Positions 31,762-40,858 of a stretch of 43,797 nt of DNA are shown here, piece after piece. Each line of letters opens with the position of its first letter. Within the stretch, counting starts at the first letter, position 1. The notes beneath the pieces are model-generated. The model saw only the letters and a list, made by a program, of their open reading frames with translations, did no database searches and was not told the origin of the DNA. Location of the stretch: positions 1-43,797 of the forward strand of contig DJZB01000044.1 in the NCBI GenBank assembly GCA_002450335.1, read 5' to 3'. The DNA is from Rhodobiaceae bacterium UBA6963 (lineage in GTDB: Bacteria; Pseudomonadota; Alphaproteobacteria; RS24). The position numbers and the translations under genes were made by a program.

Positions 31762-34038
31762 ATGTCTAGTGGTTTTAAAAGAGTCATTTTAACTCTATCG
31801 GCAGTCGTCATAGCACTGATAGGCAGTTGGTTTATCTTCAGTTTTTTAGCCGAAAACGGTCATTTAGGTAGCGAGCGTGAACGCGGAATTATTCAAGGCG
31901 ACGCCATACCGGATAGCATTGTGCTGGCGCGTCAGACAGCGGAATCTAGCGCTGCCCCTGCCCCCGACCGCAAGCAAATCATGTTTGGTGATTTGCATGT
32001 ACATACAACTTACTCAACAGATGCATTTTTGTGGTCCCTTCCCCTCTATCAAGGTAAGGGGCTTCACCCACTTGCTGATGCTTGCGATTATGCACGCTAC
32101 TGTTCGGCTCTGGATTTCTGGGCCATTACCGACCACGCCGAAGCCTCGATCCCCGAGCGCTGGGAAAATGCTAAACAAAGCATCCGCGAATGTCAGGCCA
32201 AGTCCAGTGATCAGTCTAATCCCGACATGGTGTCTATGATTGGTTTTGAGTGGACTCAAGTCGGCATCACGCCTGAAACTCATTACGGCCATAAAAATGT
32301 AATTTTTAAAGGACTGGAAGATAAAGACGTTCCTGTCAGAACGATTGCCGCAGCAGGTATCACCTCGCTGGCTCTTAGAAACAATGCCAAAGGCATGCCG
32401 GCTATCGTGTCACTTATGGAATTTGAGGATCGCCAAATTTACTGGGACTTCAATACGTTCTTTAACAATATTCAGGCTGTTCCGGAATGCGATATGGACA
32501 CCCCCTCAAACGAACTTCCGGCAAATTGCTATGAAACTGCCGTTACACCCGGTGACCTAATCCGTAAACTTAGAGATGAACAAAACCTTGACCCGCTTAT
32601 CATCCCGCATGGCACAAGCTGGGGTCTTTACACACCTCATAACACGACATGGGACAAACACTTAAAACCTGAAAACCGTCCGGCGGAATACTCTCTGATT
32701 GAAGTATTCTCTGGTCACGGTAATTCAGAAGAATATAGAGACTTTGAAACCCTTATAATTGACGATGACGGTAAAGCCATCTGTCCACCCGCCACTGATG
32801 ATTACACCCCCTCATGTGTTCGTATGGGTGAGATTGTTGAAGAACGCTGCCTTGCTGAAGGAACATCATCTGAAGAATGCACATTGCGAGCTTCAGAAGC
32901 CAGAGAGGTTGGCGCCTTTATGGGACCATCTTATCATCTCGCATTAGGGGGTGATACGGCAGCTGACTGGCTACTTTCCGGACAATGCACAGATTGTTAT
33001 TTGCCAGCATTTCACCATCGTCCGTTAACAAGTGTTCAGGCCGGTCTTGCCCTTTCACGTTTCGATGAGGATGCAGATAACCCAACTAGGTTTAATTGGG
33101 GCTTCATTTCTTCCTCAGATAATCACCGTGCTCGTCCGGGTACCGGATACAAAGAATTTGGAAGACGCCTTAGTACTGAAGCGGCTGGTCCAAAATCTGC
33201 TGAATGGCTCGAACGGTTACAACCCGAAATGACCCCCGTAGATGCCTATGTGCATCCGCTTGACCCCAATGAACTCGCGGAAAACGCAAACCTTGGTCTT
33301 GCTGAAGTTGAGCGCCAGTCAAGCTTCTGGTTAACAGGTGGTCTTGCAGCTGTGCACACAGAAGGCCGTTCCCGTGAGGAAGTCTGGGATGCTATGCAAC
33401 GGCGTGAAACCTATGGCACGTCCGGACCGCGCATGTTGATGTGGTTTGATCGTGTAGGTGACGACGGCACAGAAACTCCAATGGGATCATCTGTAGCAAC
33501 CACATCGAGCGGCACATTCAAAGTCAAAGCAGTCGGCTCTTTTAAACAAAAGCCCGGATGCCCTGACCACGCTGTTGCCGCTCTTGGGGCAGAGCGTTTG
33601 AATGATATTTGTGGTGGTGAGTGTTACAATCCCTCAGACGAACGCAATCTGATTGAACGTATTGAAATTATACGTATCCGTCCTCAAACTTCACCAGATG
33701 AAAAACTTGGTGATTTGATTGATGATCCATTTCTCGTTCATAACTGCCCGGTTGACCAGAATGGTTGCAGCTTCAGCTTTTCCGACCCTGACTTTAAAGC
33801 AGGAGAGAGAGATGTACTTTATTATGCACGCGCAATTCAAGAACCTTGGCCAACGATTAATGCTGAACCTGTAAAGTGCGAATATGATGAAGAAGGTAAT
33901 TGTGTAAAGGCTAAAGTCTGCACAGGTGATTACAGATCTGGCGATGATGAATGTCACACCATGAAAGATGTACGCGCATGGTCGTCTCCGATTTACCTGA
34001 ATTATGGTGCCGCCACCTCATCTGTTTCATCTAAGTAG
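31762..34038 (+). CDS. DUF3604 family membrane-anchored protein
   Basis: Protein of 758 residues with an uncleaved-looking N-terminal transmembrane helix (about residues 8-30), so the bulk is probably periplasmic. It shows the DUF3604 signature with PHP-like metal residues: GDLHVHTTYSTDAF (H79, H81), WAITDHAE (D124, H125), later IPHGTSWG, SSDNHRARPGTGYK and the RRETYGTSGPRM motif. It has many cysteines (for example in GQCTDCY and CGGECYN) suited to an oxidising compartment. The family's function is not known to me; the motifs suggest a metallophosphoesterase-like or other hydrolase. AGGAGGG precedes the ATG, and only 27 bases separate it from the MaoC gene, so it is probably in the steroid operon. 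The next two genes belong with it. Confidence 0.85.
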   Translation: MSSGFKRVILTLSAVVIALIGSWFIFSFLAENGHLGSERERGIIQGDAIPDSIVLARQTAESSAAPAPDRKQIMFGDLHVHTTYSTDAFLWSLPLYQGKGLHPLADACDYARYCSALDFWAITDHAEASIPERWENAKQSIRECQAKSSDQSNPDMVSMIGFEWTQVGITPETHYGHKNVIFKGLEDKDVPVRTIAAAGITSLALRNNAKGMPAIVSLMEFEDRQIYWDFNTFFNNIQAVPECDMDTPSNELPANCYETAVTPGDLIRKLRDEQNLDPLIIPHGTSWGLYTPHNTTWDKHLKPENRPAEYSLIEVFSGHGNSEEYRDFETLIIDDDGKAICPPATDDYTPSCVRMGEIVEERCLAEGTSSEECTLRASEAREVGAFMGPSYHLALGGDTAADWLLSGQCTDCYLPAFHHRPLTSVQAGLALSRFDEDADNPTRFNWGFISSSDNHRARPGTGYKEFGRRLSTEAAGPKSAEWLERLQPEMTPVDAYVHPLDPNELAENANLGLAEVERQSSFWLTGGLAAVHTEGRSREEVWDAMQRRETYGTSGPRMLMWFDRVGDDGTETPMGSSVATTSSGTFKVKAVGSFKQKPGCPDHAVAALGAERLNDICGGECYNPSDERNLIERIEIIRIRPQTSPDEKLGDLIDDPFLVHNCPVDQNGCSFSFSDPDFKAGERDVLYYARAIQEPWPTINAEPVKCEYDEEGNCVKAKVCTGDYRSGDDECHTMKDVRAWSSPIYLNYGAATSSVSSK

Positions 34039-34056
34039 TCAGATACAACTACTCAT

Positions 34057-34983
34057 ATGGGCAAGGCTGAATACGCTTTGAAAAATACGTTTCTATTTAC
34101 ATTGGCAGGATTGGCAGGGCTGACATTTGCCTTGCTTACAGCATTGGGCATTCTGCCGCCGCAATTCGGTAACCATGAATTACGAGCGCGCGGTGATGTC
34201 CCGATAGCATCTGTAAATGGCGAGTCCGTCAGCAAGGTTGAATACCTTCGCGCCCTCACCGCCATGCAAGCCGGACTTGATAGGAGTCTCTCCGAAACGG
34301 ATAAAAGGGCAGCTTTGCAAGTTCTGATTGATGAAGAAGTAATTCTTCAACATGCACTTAACATTGGACTTGCAAGGTCAGACCCCATGGCGCGCAAAAA
34401 CCTTGTACAGGCACTTATGCGAAGCACCGCTCTCTTAACGGATTATGAGACCGATACGCAAAAGCTCGAAACTTTCTTTAAAGAAAATAAACACCTGTTT
34501 GTCGCGCCGCGCATGGTACGCGTAAAAGTCCTGACGACGGATAAAGTTAAGACTGCCGACACCTTCAGGCAAGCAATGATAAATGGTGAAACTTTCGATG
34601 CTGCAGGTCGCCACCTCGGTTTGACTGAAAAGGATTTGCCCGACGACATCCCGCTTGGCAAAGCGGCTGATTACCTTGGCGGTACGGCGCGGGACAGGCT
34701 CGCAACTTTGAAAGAAGGTGAGATTATCGGGCCAATAAAGTCAGGGTCCGAGTCCGACCGACAATATATGTTTATCTGGTTAATGAAAGCAACACGCCTT
34801 GACGTTGAGTTCAACGAGGTTGCTGAAATCGTAAAAGCTGAATGGCAAAGAAGGCAGGAAGAAAAGGCATTTGAGACCTACCTTTCTAATTTGAGACAAA
34901 CTGCAGATATCAGACTTCATAACGATGTAATTGAGACTGTCGATCGGAGTGATTACACCACACCACCAGACATTTTAAATTGA
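34057..34983 (+). CDS. PpiC/SurA-like membrane-anchored peptidyl-prolyl isomerase or chaperone
   Basis: Protein of 308 residues with an N-terminal transmembrane helix (about residues 10-33). A SurA-N-like helical segment (VNGESVSKVEYLRALTAMQ ..., then LIDEEVILQHAL) follows, then a weak parvulin-like domain at about residues 150-250 (FKENKHLFVAPRMVRVKVL, RQAMINGETFDAAGRHLG, LGKAADYLGG) and a C-terminal helix. The domain order matches periplasmic folding factors. In this position it may assist folding or assembly of the DUF3604 protein and/or the HupE-like membrane protein. It starts 18 bases after DUF3604 with no clear ribosome binding site; its TGA overlaps the ATG of the next gene (TGATG), suggesting coupling. 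Confidence 0.78.
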   Translation: MGKAEYALKNTFLFTLAGLAGLTFALLTALGILPPQFGNHELRARGDVPIASVNGESVSKVEYLRALTAMQAGLDRSLSETDKRAALQVLIDEEVILQHALNIGLARSDPMARKNLVQALMRSTALLTDYETDTQKLETFFKENKHLFVAPRMVRVKVLTTDKVKTADTFRQAMINGETFDAAGRHLGLTEKDLPDDIPLGKAADYLGGTARDRLATLKEGEIIGPIKSGSESDRQYMFIWLMKATRLDVEFNEVAEIVKAEWQRRQEEKAFETYLSNLRQTADIRLHNDVIETVDRSDYTTPPDILN

Positions 34984-36182
34984 TGCGCACTTTACTCCTG
35001 CTCATCACCCTAATTATTGCCCTTCAAACCGATGCCTTGGCGCACACCAGAAGCCAGTCTTTTTCTCAATGGGAGATTGTCACAGAAACCGACAGAAACT
35101 TAAAATTTATTTTTTCGGTTGATCAAAGGCGTATCACTCAACTTGCACAGATTTATCCATCTATGGATTATGTGACACTGCTAAAACGTCATCTGACCGA
35201 GACTATAAATGTCTCTCAGAATAAACAGAGGTGTTCACCTGAAAGGCTTGATGTTGAACGGCATGATAGGAATGGATATTTCCGCGCCCGCGGCGTTTTC
35301 AATTGTTTGGAAAACCTCAACGTCGAGCCGCCCCTGATAGAAATAAGAAGCTTCACCACTGTGTCACCTTCCCATATTCATCTTGCAAGATTTTCTGTCG
35401 CCGGAAAAAATCAAGAGATTGTTCTTGGTAATGCACAACAGCATTTTGTTTTTGAAGCAAGAACCTTTATTGACAGCATAAGCGCGTTTATTCATCTCGG
35501 CTTTTTTCATGTTATCTCTGGTTTGGATCACATGATTTTTCTACTTGCCCTGGCACTATTTGCGGCAACACCGCGATTGGCTGTTTTATGCATCACAGGA
35601 TTCACACTTGGGCATAGCCTCACGCTTGGATTAGCTTTCGTGGATATAATCGTCCCCAATGAGAAGCTTATAGAGGCGCTTATTGGTCTGACCATTGCCC
35701 TCACTGCCTATGACATTGCCGGTAAAACATCTATAACAAACCCGCTTCCTGCCCCCCTCCTCAGCTTAGGAATAATTTTCGTATGTGCGCTGGCGATATA
35801 TATGGGTCGAATACCACTTTCCACAGGCTTATTTTTTACCCTGCCGCTTGCGCTGTTCAGCTATCAACATCTAAGCCAATCGGGTCGTATAAAGACAAAA
35901 CTCTTTCCACTGCTCACTGTCGCCTTTGGGCTTGTTCACGGCGCAGGTTTTGCGGGCGGTTTAAAACATATCAATCTGGATAAAGGCGACATCTTTACAC
36001 CTTTAATTGGCTTTAACCTAGGTGTTGAATTGGCTCAGCTTTTTGCCCTCGTGACAGTCTATATTTTGATATCTGTTCTGGAAATACGCACAAACTTCAG
36101 GCGCGACAGATTTGAATATTTTGTCGCGCCCGCATTATTTGGCCTTGGTTTATTCTGGTTTGCAGAACGACTGTTAATTTAA
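34983..36182 (+). CDS. HupE/UreJ_2-like integral membrane protein
   Basis: Protein of 399 residues with a signal peptide (about 1-20, ending TDALA), an extracytoplasmic N-terminal domain to about residue 165, and then about seven transmembrane segments. Conserved HupE/UreJ_2 features are HLGFFHVISGLDHMIFLLAL (H171, H176, D182, H183), GFTLGHSLTLG and FGLVHGAGFAGGL. The intramembrane histidines suggest metal binding; relatives include HupE and UreJ, linked to nickel handling, but members fused to a large outer domain are of unknown role. ATG at 34983 overlaps the preceding stop; a TTG three bases earlier is rejected. Its end overlaps the convergent gene at 36179 by 4 bases. Confidence 0.82.
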   Translation: MRTLLLLITLIIALQTDALAHTRSQSFSQWEIVTETDRNLKFIFSVDQRRITQLAQIYPSMDYVTLLKRHLTETINVSQNKQRCSPERLDVERHDRNGYFRARGVFNCLENLNVEPPLIEIRSFTTVSPSHIHLARFSVAGKNQEIVLGNAQQHFVFEARTFIDSISAFIHLGFFHVISGLDHMIFLLALALFAATPRLAVLCITGFTLGHSLTLGLAFVDIIVPNEKLIEALIGLTIALTAYDIAGKTSITNPLPAPLLSLGIIFVCALAIYMGRIPLSTGLFFTLPLALFSYQHLSQSGRIKTKLFPLLTVAFGLVHGAGFAGGLKHINLDKGDIFTPLIGFNLGVELAQLFALVTVYILISVLEIRTNFRRDRFEYFVAPALFGLGLFWFAERLLI

Positions 36183-37606
36183 TTAGAGCTATTACTCACT
36201 TCACTTATCACGCCCTCAGCCAGGCGAATTTGAGCGTTGAGCCAATAAATCTCATAGCTGTTTTCAATCCCGTTTATCGCTTTATCAAGCAATAACTGAA
36301 GAGTTTCCAAACGAACCTGATTAACACCCGGGTCTGAAGCCTGTGAAGGATCATCCAACAAAATTTCAACTATATGCATAGCGCGAACTGGTTGGTCGGC
36401 TTTATTGTAAGATCTGGCTTTTTCCAGTAAAGCATTTGGCCCTGCCAGCGCAACAACATCAGGCATCACTTCACCCCTGTCTACGCCATAAAGCTCAGTT
36501 GTTCGGTCAAAATGAAACCATGTTGCATAATATTCCCAGATACTTTTAACAGCCCATGACACGCGCCCATGCGCTTGGGAAAGTTCAAGTTCCGGCGGCA
36601 AACTAATTGTTTCCATTAGCTGATAAAGAGTTTTGCCGCCATTCATCCCGGCAATCGTTTCGTCATGAACATATTGTACGGCGTCTCTCATTTTTGTCAG
36701 GCCGGCAACAATCTTTTCCTGTCCTGTTACAGGGTCAAGATGCCCCGGTAGAATGACTTCTGGGGCAAGATCAATTAAACGATTTAGTGATCTGATATAT
36801 TCAACCGGCTTGCGGATTTTCTCACCGCGCATTGTGAAGACATTCGGAAATTGTGGAAACATCGGGCCAAAAAAATCACCGGAAAGAAGAGCCTTCTGCT
36901 CAGGCAACCACATCACAAGATTATCCGCACCTTCAGCGCCTGCCATGGCATAAACTTCCATGACTTTTCCGCCCAATTCCAAGCGATAGCTATCGCCTTC
37001 ATTCACTTTAAGTGTCGGCGTAATTCCACCATATGCAATCATTTCTGCAGTTGGAGGTTCTTCAGGCATGAAAGGAAACAAAAGACGGTTACGGTCGTGT
37101 AAATAGGGCTCAAGTGCTTTTAGATAGCGCTGTTCTTCTGTGAATTGATCATGAGCAATAATTTCAACACCATCTTCTTTCCAGTATTTAACACCGCCAA
37201 TATGGTCTGCATGAGAATGACTAAGAATAATATGGGTGAGCTTATTGTCCGGTACGGCTTTATTCATGGCGGCAATCTGTTTTGGAACCTGCATCACAAG
37301 CCCCGTATCGAACAGCACATTGCCCTCGTCTGTCGGCACCATATAAATATTGCCAATACCCGTGACTCGGATAATCCCGTCAGCAACTTCCGTTGCTTCA
37401 ATCGGGAAATTAATGAATTCCGCTGCCACACTGGTTGAACCGTTTTCCGCTTGTTTTTTCATGCGGTTGGTTGCCAAATCGTGAACAGCATCAAGCGCCT
37501 GAAGCTGCACCTGTTTTTTTGCGCTGTCGGAATATTGATAAGTTAACACACCTATCGAGACCAAACCCACCACACCGATTATCAAATATTTTATATACTT
37601 CCCCAT
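36179..37606 (-). CDS. Metallo-beta-lactamase-fold hydrolase with alkylsulfatase-type dimerisation domain
   Basis: Protein of 475 residues. An N-terminal transmembrane helix (about 5-22) anchors it. The MBL domain carries LSHSHADH with H130, H132, D134 and H135, followed by GDFFGPMFPQFPN and PGHLDP. The region after residue ~325 (WEYYATWFHFDRT, AGPNALLEKARSYNKADQ, NSYEIYWLNAQIRLAEG) resembles the dimerisation domain of type III alkylsulfatases (SdsA1), so an alkyl- or steroid-sulfate is a plausible substrate. ATG at 37606 is chosen because GGAGGGG precedes it; a TTG at 37618 lies on that site. The gene begins 12 bases after the sulfatase stop, so the two are co-translated. Confidence 0.8.
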   Translation of the reverse strand: MGKYIKYLIIGVVGLVSIGVLTYQYSDSAKKQVQLQALDAVHDLATNRMKKQAENGSTSVAAEFINFPIEATEVADGIIRVTGIGNIYMVPTDEGNVLFDTGLVMQVPKQIAAMNKAVPDNKLTHIILSHSHADHIGGVKYWKEDGVEIIAHDQFTEEQRYLKALEPYLHDRNRLLFPFMPEEPPTAEMIAYGGITPTLKVNEGDSYRLELGGKVMEVYAMAGAEGADNLVMWLPEQKALLSGDFFGPMFPQFPNVFTMRGEKIRKPVEYIRSLNRLIDLAPEVILPGHLDPVTGQEKIVAGLTKMRDAVQYVHDETIAGMNGGKTLYQLMETISLPPELELSQAHGRVSWAVKSIWEYYATWFHFDRTTELYGVDRGEVMPDVVALAGPNALLEKARSYNKADQPVRAMHIVEILLDDPSQASDPGVNQVRLETLQLLLDKAINGIENSYEIYWLNAQIRLAEGVISEVSNSSN

Positions 37607-37618
37607 AATCCCCTCCAA

Positions 37619-39109
37619 TTATTCGTATTTTATACGTCCTTTTTCACCATAGCGCATTTGTAACACTTGAGATGCAACGCGACCAAATCCACCCCAAGAC
37701 TTAAGTATGGTTTTCTCATCGGGTTTCACATCTTCAGCATAGTCAGTCGGCGCACGCCATGATGGATTGGGCGAAATCGAAACATAAAGTCCGCTTACAG
37801 GATGCTGCGACCGCCAGTCATTAATCGCATCCGACATCTTTTTAACCCGTAAGGGGTTTTCCTCTGCCAAATTATTTTTCTCATAAGGGTCATCACCCAA
37901 ATCAAACAAATGATTGGTTATCTCCGTTGACCTATTATTATGGTCAATAATCTGTACCAACTTGTGGTCACCATCAATCATTGCCAGACGAAATGAATTA
38001 TATTCTGGGCTATTTGACGCGAAAAAAAGCGGCTTAGGACGCTTCATATTTTTTGATTTTGTCAGTGCTGACAGAATGTTCATGCCATCAATCTTTTTCT
38101 CATTGTGCATTTCAATACCGGATGCAGCAGCCAGCGTTGGAAACACATCCATGACAGAAATAGTTTGCTGGGTTTCACTTCCGGCAGGAATTGACCCTGG
38201 CCAGCGCATAATAGCATTAACTCTTATGCCCCCCTCAAAGGTTTCCAATTTACCTCCACGATAGGGTTTATTGACACCACCAAAACCTGCAAACCCACCA
38301 TTATCACTAAAAAACAGAATGATAGTGTTATCACTCACCCCCTGACGATCCAACTCATCAAGAATACGCCCAATTGCCTGATCCATAGAGTCGACCATGG
38401 CAGCATATGTACGTTTAGGAATGGGGAAATTCATTCTGGATTTATACTTGGCTTCTAATTCTTCAGGCGCTTGCATTGGACTGTGCGGCGCGAGAAAAGG
38501 GACATAGAGCAAGAAAGGTTTGGCGGGATCGCGCAACTCTTTTAAAAATCTTACCGACTCGTCGCCATGAATATCAGTGGCATAAGCGTCTCTTTTGAGA
38601 GACTTGCCGTTTTCCTGCAAATCATGACCACCAGCAGAGTCATGCGTGTAATAATCAACTTGCGTATTCAAATGACCGAAAAAATGATCAAAGCCGCGAT
38701 GATGCGGAACAAGTGACTCATATTGCCGCCCAATATGCCATTTTCCAATCATAGCAGTTTGATAACCTGCCTTCCGAAAGCTTTCGGGCATAAAATGTTC
38801 TTCAGGTGAAACGCCGCCATGCTCCCAGGGTTGTAAACCGGCATAGGCAGTACCCAGCTTTATTGGATCACGGGCGGTCATCAATGCTGACCGGGTCGGC
38901 GTGCAAATTGGCAAAGAATAAAAGCGGTTAAGCACCATGCCTTCAGAAGCTAGGCGATCGAGATTAGGCGTTTGGATATCACTCCCGCGAAATCCTAAAT
39001 CTGCATACCCTAAATCATCAGCCAGAATGATAACAATATTCGGTTTTTCAGCAGCTTGTGCGCCGGAAATAAACGCACCAAACAGCATGATTAAAAGACC
39101 TAATCTCAT
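37619..39109 (-). CDS. Type I (formylglycine) sulfatase, secreted
   Basis: Sulfatase of 496 residues with a signal peptide (about 1-20, ending SGAQA). The N-terminal metal site is ILADDLGYADLG, and the sulfatase signature CTPTRSALMT has C69 as the residue converted to formylglycine; the Ser/Cys-x-Pro-x-Arg core is intact. GKWHIG, FFSDNGG and the C-terminal LFDLGDDPYEKNNLAEE also match arylsulfatases. A formylglycine-generating enzyme is needed but not present in the window. It would remove sulfate from an aryl or steroid sulfate in the periplasm. GAGGGGGTATC precedes the ATG. It lies 18 bases downstream of the TetR gene on the same strand and 12 upstream of the MBL-fold hydrolase. Confidence 0.88.
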   Translation of the reverse strand: MRLGLLIMLFGAFISGAQAAEKPNIVIILADDLGYADLGFRGSDIQTPNLDRLASEGMVLNRFYSLPICTPTRSALMTARDPIKLGTAYAGLQPWEHGGVSPEEHFMPESFRKAGYQTAMIGKWHIGRQYESLVPHHRGFDHFFGHLNTQVDYYTHDSAGGHDLQENGKSLKRDAYATDIHGDESVRFLKELRDPAKPFLLYVPFLAPHSPMQAPEELEAKYKSRMNFPIPKRTYAAMVDSMDQAIGRILDELDRQGVSDNTIILFFSDNGGFAGFGGVNKPYRGGKLETFEGGIRVNAIMRWPGSIPAGSETQQTISVMDVFPTLAAASGIEMHNEKKIDGMNILSALTKSKNMKRPKPLFFASNSPEYNSFRLAMIDGDHKLVQIIDHNNRSTEITNHLFDLGDDPYEKNNLAEENPLRVKKMSDAINDWRSQHPVSGLYVSISPNPSWRAPTDYAEDVKPDEKTILKSWGGFGRVASQVLQMRYGEKGRIKYE

Positions 39110-39127
39110 GATACCCCCTCAAATTTA

Positions 39128-39811
39128 TTATTCTTCAAACTCATTCTGAATATTAGCGAGCGCTATTCTAAGCAAAAAATCCGTTTTATCCTCTGCAGAA
39201 AGAATGAAATCTTCTATATTTTCTGACAAAATTGGGAATTCGTCAGAGTCCATTTCTTTGAACTGGCTCGAAATATAACTTTGAATGTTCGCCCCGTTAA
39301 GCGGTAAGCGTTCTTGCCTGATGGCTTCAACAGCTCCGCCATAAGACGCCATGGTAATAATGTGAGCAACCTTGATGGCCTGTTTGGCATCCAGACCACA
39401 GGAAACCAAATCAGTGAGTATTTTCTCGGTCAGGGTAAAATGAATTTTATAGCCATAATCTGTGACTGGATGACTGTGGATAAAAGAAGGATGTTGCTTC
39501 AAAATTTTTTGAACATTTTTGGTGTATTCAAGCGCCATTTCTTGCCAGCCCTGCCCTCTGTAATCAGGAAATGGCAATAATTTAATTGAATACTCTGCAG
39601 CTTCCATGAGCAGAGTTTCTCTATTTTCAAAATATTGGTAGAGTGTCGCCGTGCCGACTTTTAGATGCTCAGCAAGGTTTTTCATCGTCAGATTATCCAA
39701 TCCGATCAATAAAGCGCCATTCAAAATATCATCTCTCTTCAAAAGACGCTTCCGGCCTCTTGTTTCTTTTTTCTCAAAATTATGGGGTAATTCAGTAGAC
39801 TGCGACGTCAA
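39128..39811 (-). CDS. TetR family transcriptional regulator
   Basis: Regulator of about 227 residues. The N-terminal helix-turn-helix (about 22-70: LKRDDILNGALLIGLDNLTMKNLAEHL, then VGTATLYQYFENRETLL) is typical of TetR. The rest is a helical ligand-binding domain of the TetR_C type. No ATG is available near the start: TTG at 39811 with a weak TGGA upstream is the best choice, so the exact N-terminus is uncertain. It heads a minus-strand unit with the two sulfatases and is divergent from the SDR-ALDH-Rieske genes, so it is a candidate repressor of either set. It is not obviously KstR, and no KstR-like operator was recognised. Confidence 0.83.
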   Translation of the reverse strand: MTSQSTELPHNFEKKETRGRKRLLKRDDILNGALLIGLDNLTMKNLAEHLKVGTATLYQYFENRETLLMEAAEYSIKLLPFPDYRGQGWQEMALEYTKNVQKILKQHPSFIHSHPVTDYGYKIHFTLTEKILTDLVSCGLDAKQAIKVAHIITMASYGGAVEAIRQERLPLNGANIQSYISSQFKEMDSDEFPILSENIEDFILSAEDKTDFLLRIALANIQNEFEE

Positions 39812-39982
39812 AACAATTCCAGTTCTATTTATGTGTTCTTCTGAGTTGTTTTATCAGTTTAAAGAAGAAAACAGGCAATGAAAACGGTATAATTTAAGAA
39901 AAGGCAATAAGCGTACTTGACTAAAATTCAAAAACAATTTTTTATGAACCACGTTCGTAAATTAATAATGAGGGGTGGGATT

Positions 39983-40858
39983 ATGCTCGAACAAAAGACG
40001 GTATTCATTTCCGGTGCAGCTATGGGAATGGGTGCTTTAAAGGCAAAAACACTGGCAGAACGCGGTTGGAAGGTCTTTGCAGGCATACTTCCTGATGCAG
40101 ATACGTCAGAATTGGGAAATAATCCCAACATTCTCACAGTCGTACAAGACGTCACATCCGATAAATCGGTGAAAGACAGTGCTAAAATTGTTGAAAAAGA
40201 GTTGGATGGTAAACCTCTAGATCTGTTGATTAACAATGCCGGTATCGCAAATGTTGGTACAGGCGTTATTGAAGGTGCATCAATTAAAAACGGCAAAACC
40301 ATGTTTGAGGTCAATACATGGGGCATGATGCGCGTAACACAGGCTTTCTTGCCCTTTATTCGCCGTGGTCCTGGAAAATCCCGGATTATTAACTTTGCTT
40401 CCGGCGCAGTGAAGGCCAATCCGGTCGGCTCTGGGGTCTATAACATGTCTAAACATGCCGTCATCGGGCTGACAAAGACGCTTCGCAATGAACTGGCGCC
40501 TTTTGGTATCCAAGTGACGGCCGTTGAACCGGGCGCCGTTAAAACACATATGACCGCCAATTCTCGTGAAACCACCAAAGATGTTTGGAAGAATGTCTCT
40601 AAAGAAATGAATGATATCTACGCGCCATATCTTTATGAAACCATCACCGATGTCATGCCGACGCAAATTGAAAGCGGCAATCCACCCGAGGTCGTTGTTA
40701 ATCAGGTTCTCGGATTACTTGATGTCAAAAAATGGAAATCCTCCTATCTGGTCGGCAAGGATGTCGCCGTTATGGGGCCGTTATTTAAACTGCTTCCAGA
40801 CAGGGTATTTGAAAAAATGCTTCAAACAGCAAGCAAAATTCCACAATTTAAGGGGTAA
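39983..40858 (+). CDS. Short-chain dehydrogenase/reductase (SDR)
   Basis: SDR of 291 residues with ISGAAMGMGALKAK near residue 8 (TGxxxGxG with S for T), NNAGIAN near 82, NFASGAVKANP near 136 and YNMSK near 150. The C-terminal ~50 residues (ESGNPPEVVVNQVLG, then FKLLPDRVFEKML) go beyond the catalytic core, as in retinol/hydroxysteroid-type SDRs that act on lipophilic alcohols. The ATG at 39983 is set by AGGGGTGGGA; in-frame ATGs at 39917, 39947 and 39968 have no such site. It is divergent from the TetR gene and followed immediately by the aldehyde dehydrogenase, suggesting an alcohol-to-aldehyde-to-acid sequence. Confidence 0.85.
   Translation: MLEQKTVFISGAAMGMGALKAKTLAERGWKVFAGILPDADTSELGNNPNILTVVQDVTSDKSVKDSAKIVEKELDGKPLDLLINNAGIANVGTGVIEGASIKNGKTMFEVNTWGMMRVTQAFLPFIRRGPGKSRIINFASGAVKANPVGSGVYNMSKHAVIGLTKTLRNELAPFGIQVTAVEPGAVKTHMTANSRETTKDVWKNVSKEMNDIYAPYLYETITDVMPTQIESGNPPEVVVNQVLGLLDVKKWKSSYLVGKDVAVMGPLFKLLPDRVFEKMLQTASKIPQFKG

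Noticed and set aside
39812..39982. A KstR-type or other palindromic operator between the TetR and SDR genes
   Set aside because: I read this 171-base region for symmetric sites and found none that is convincing; it is simply AT-rich and must hold the divergent promoters.
39928..40419. A 163-codon minus-strand open frame
   Set aside because: It is antisense to the SDR at 39983 and shows no domain; the SDR has all catalytic motifs.
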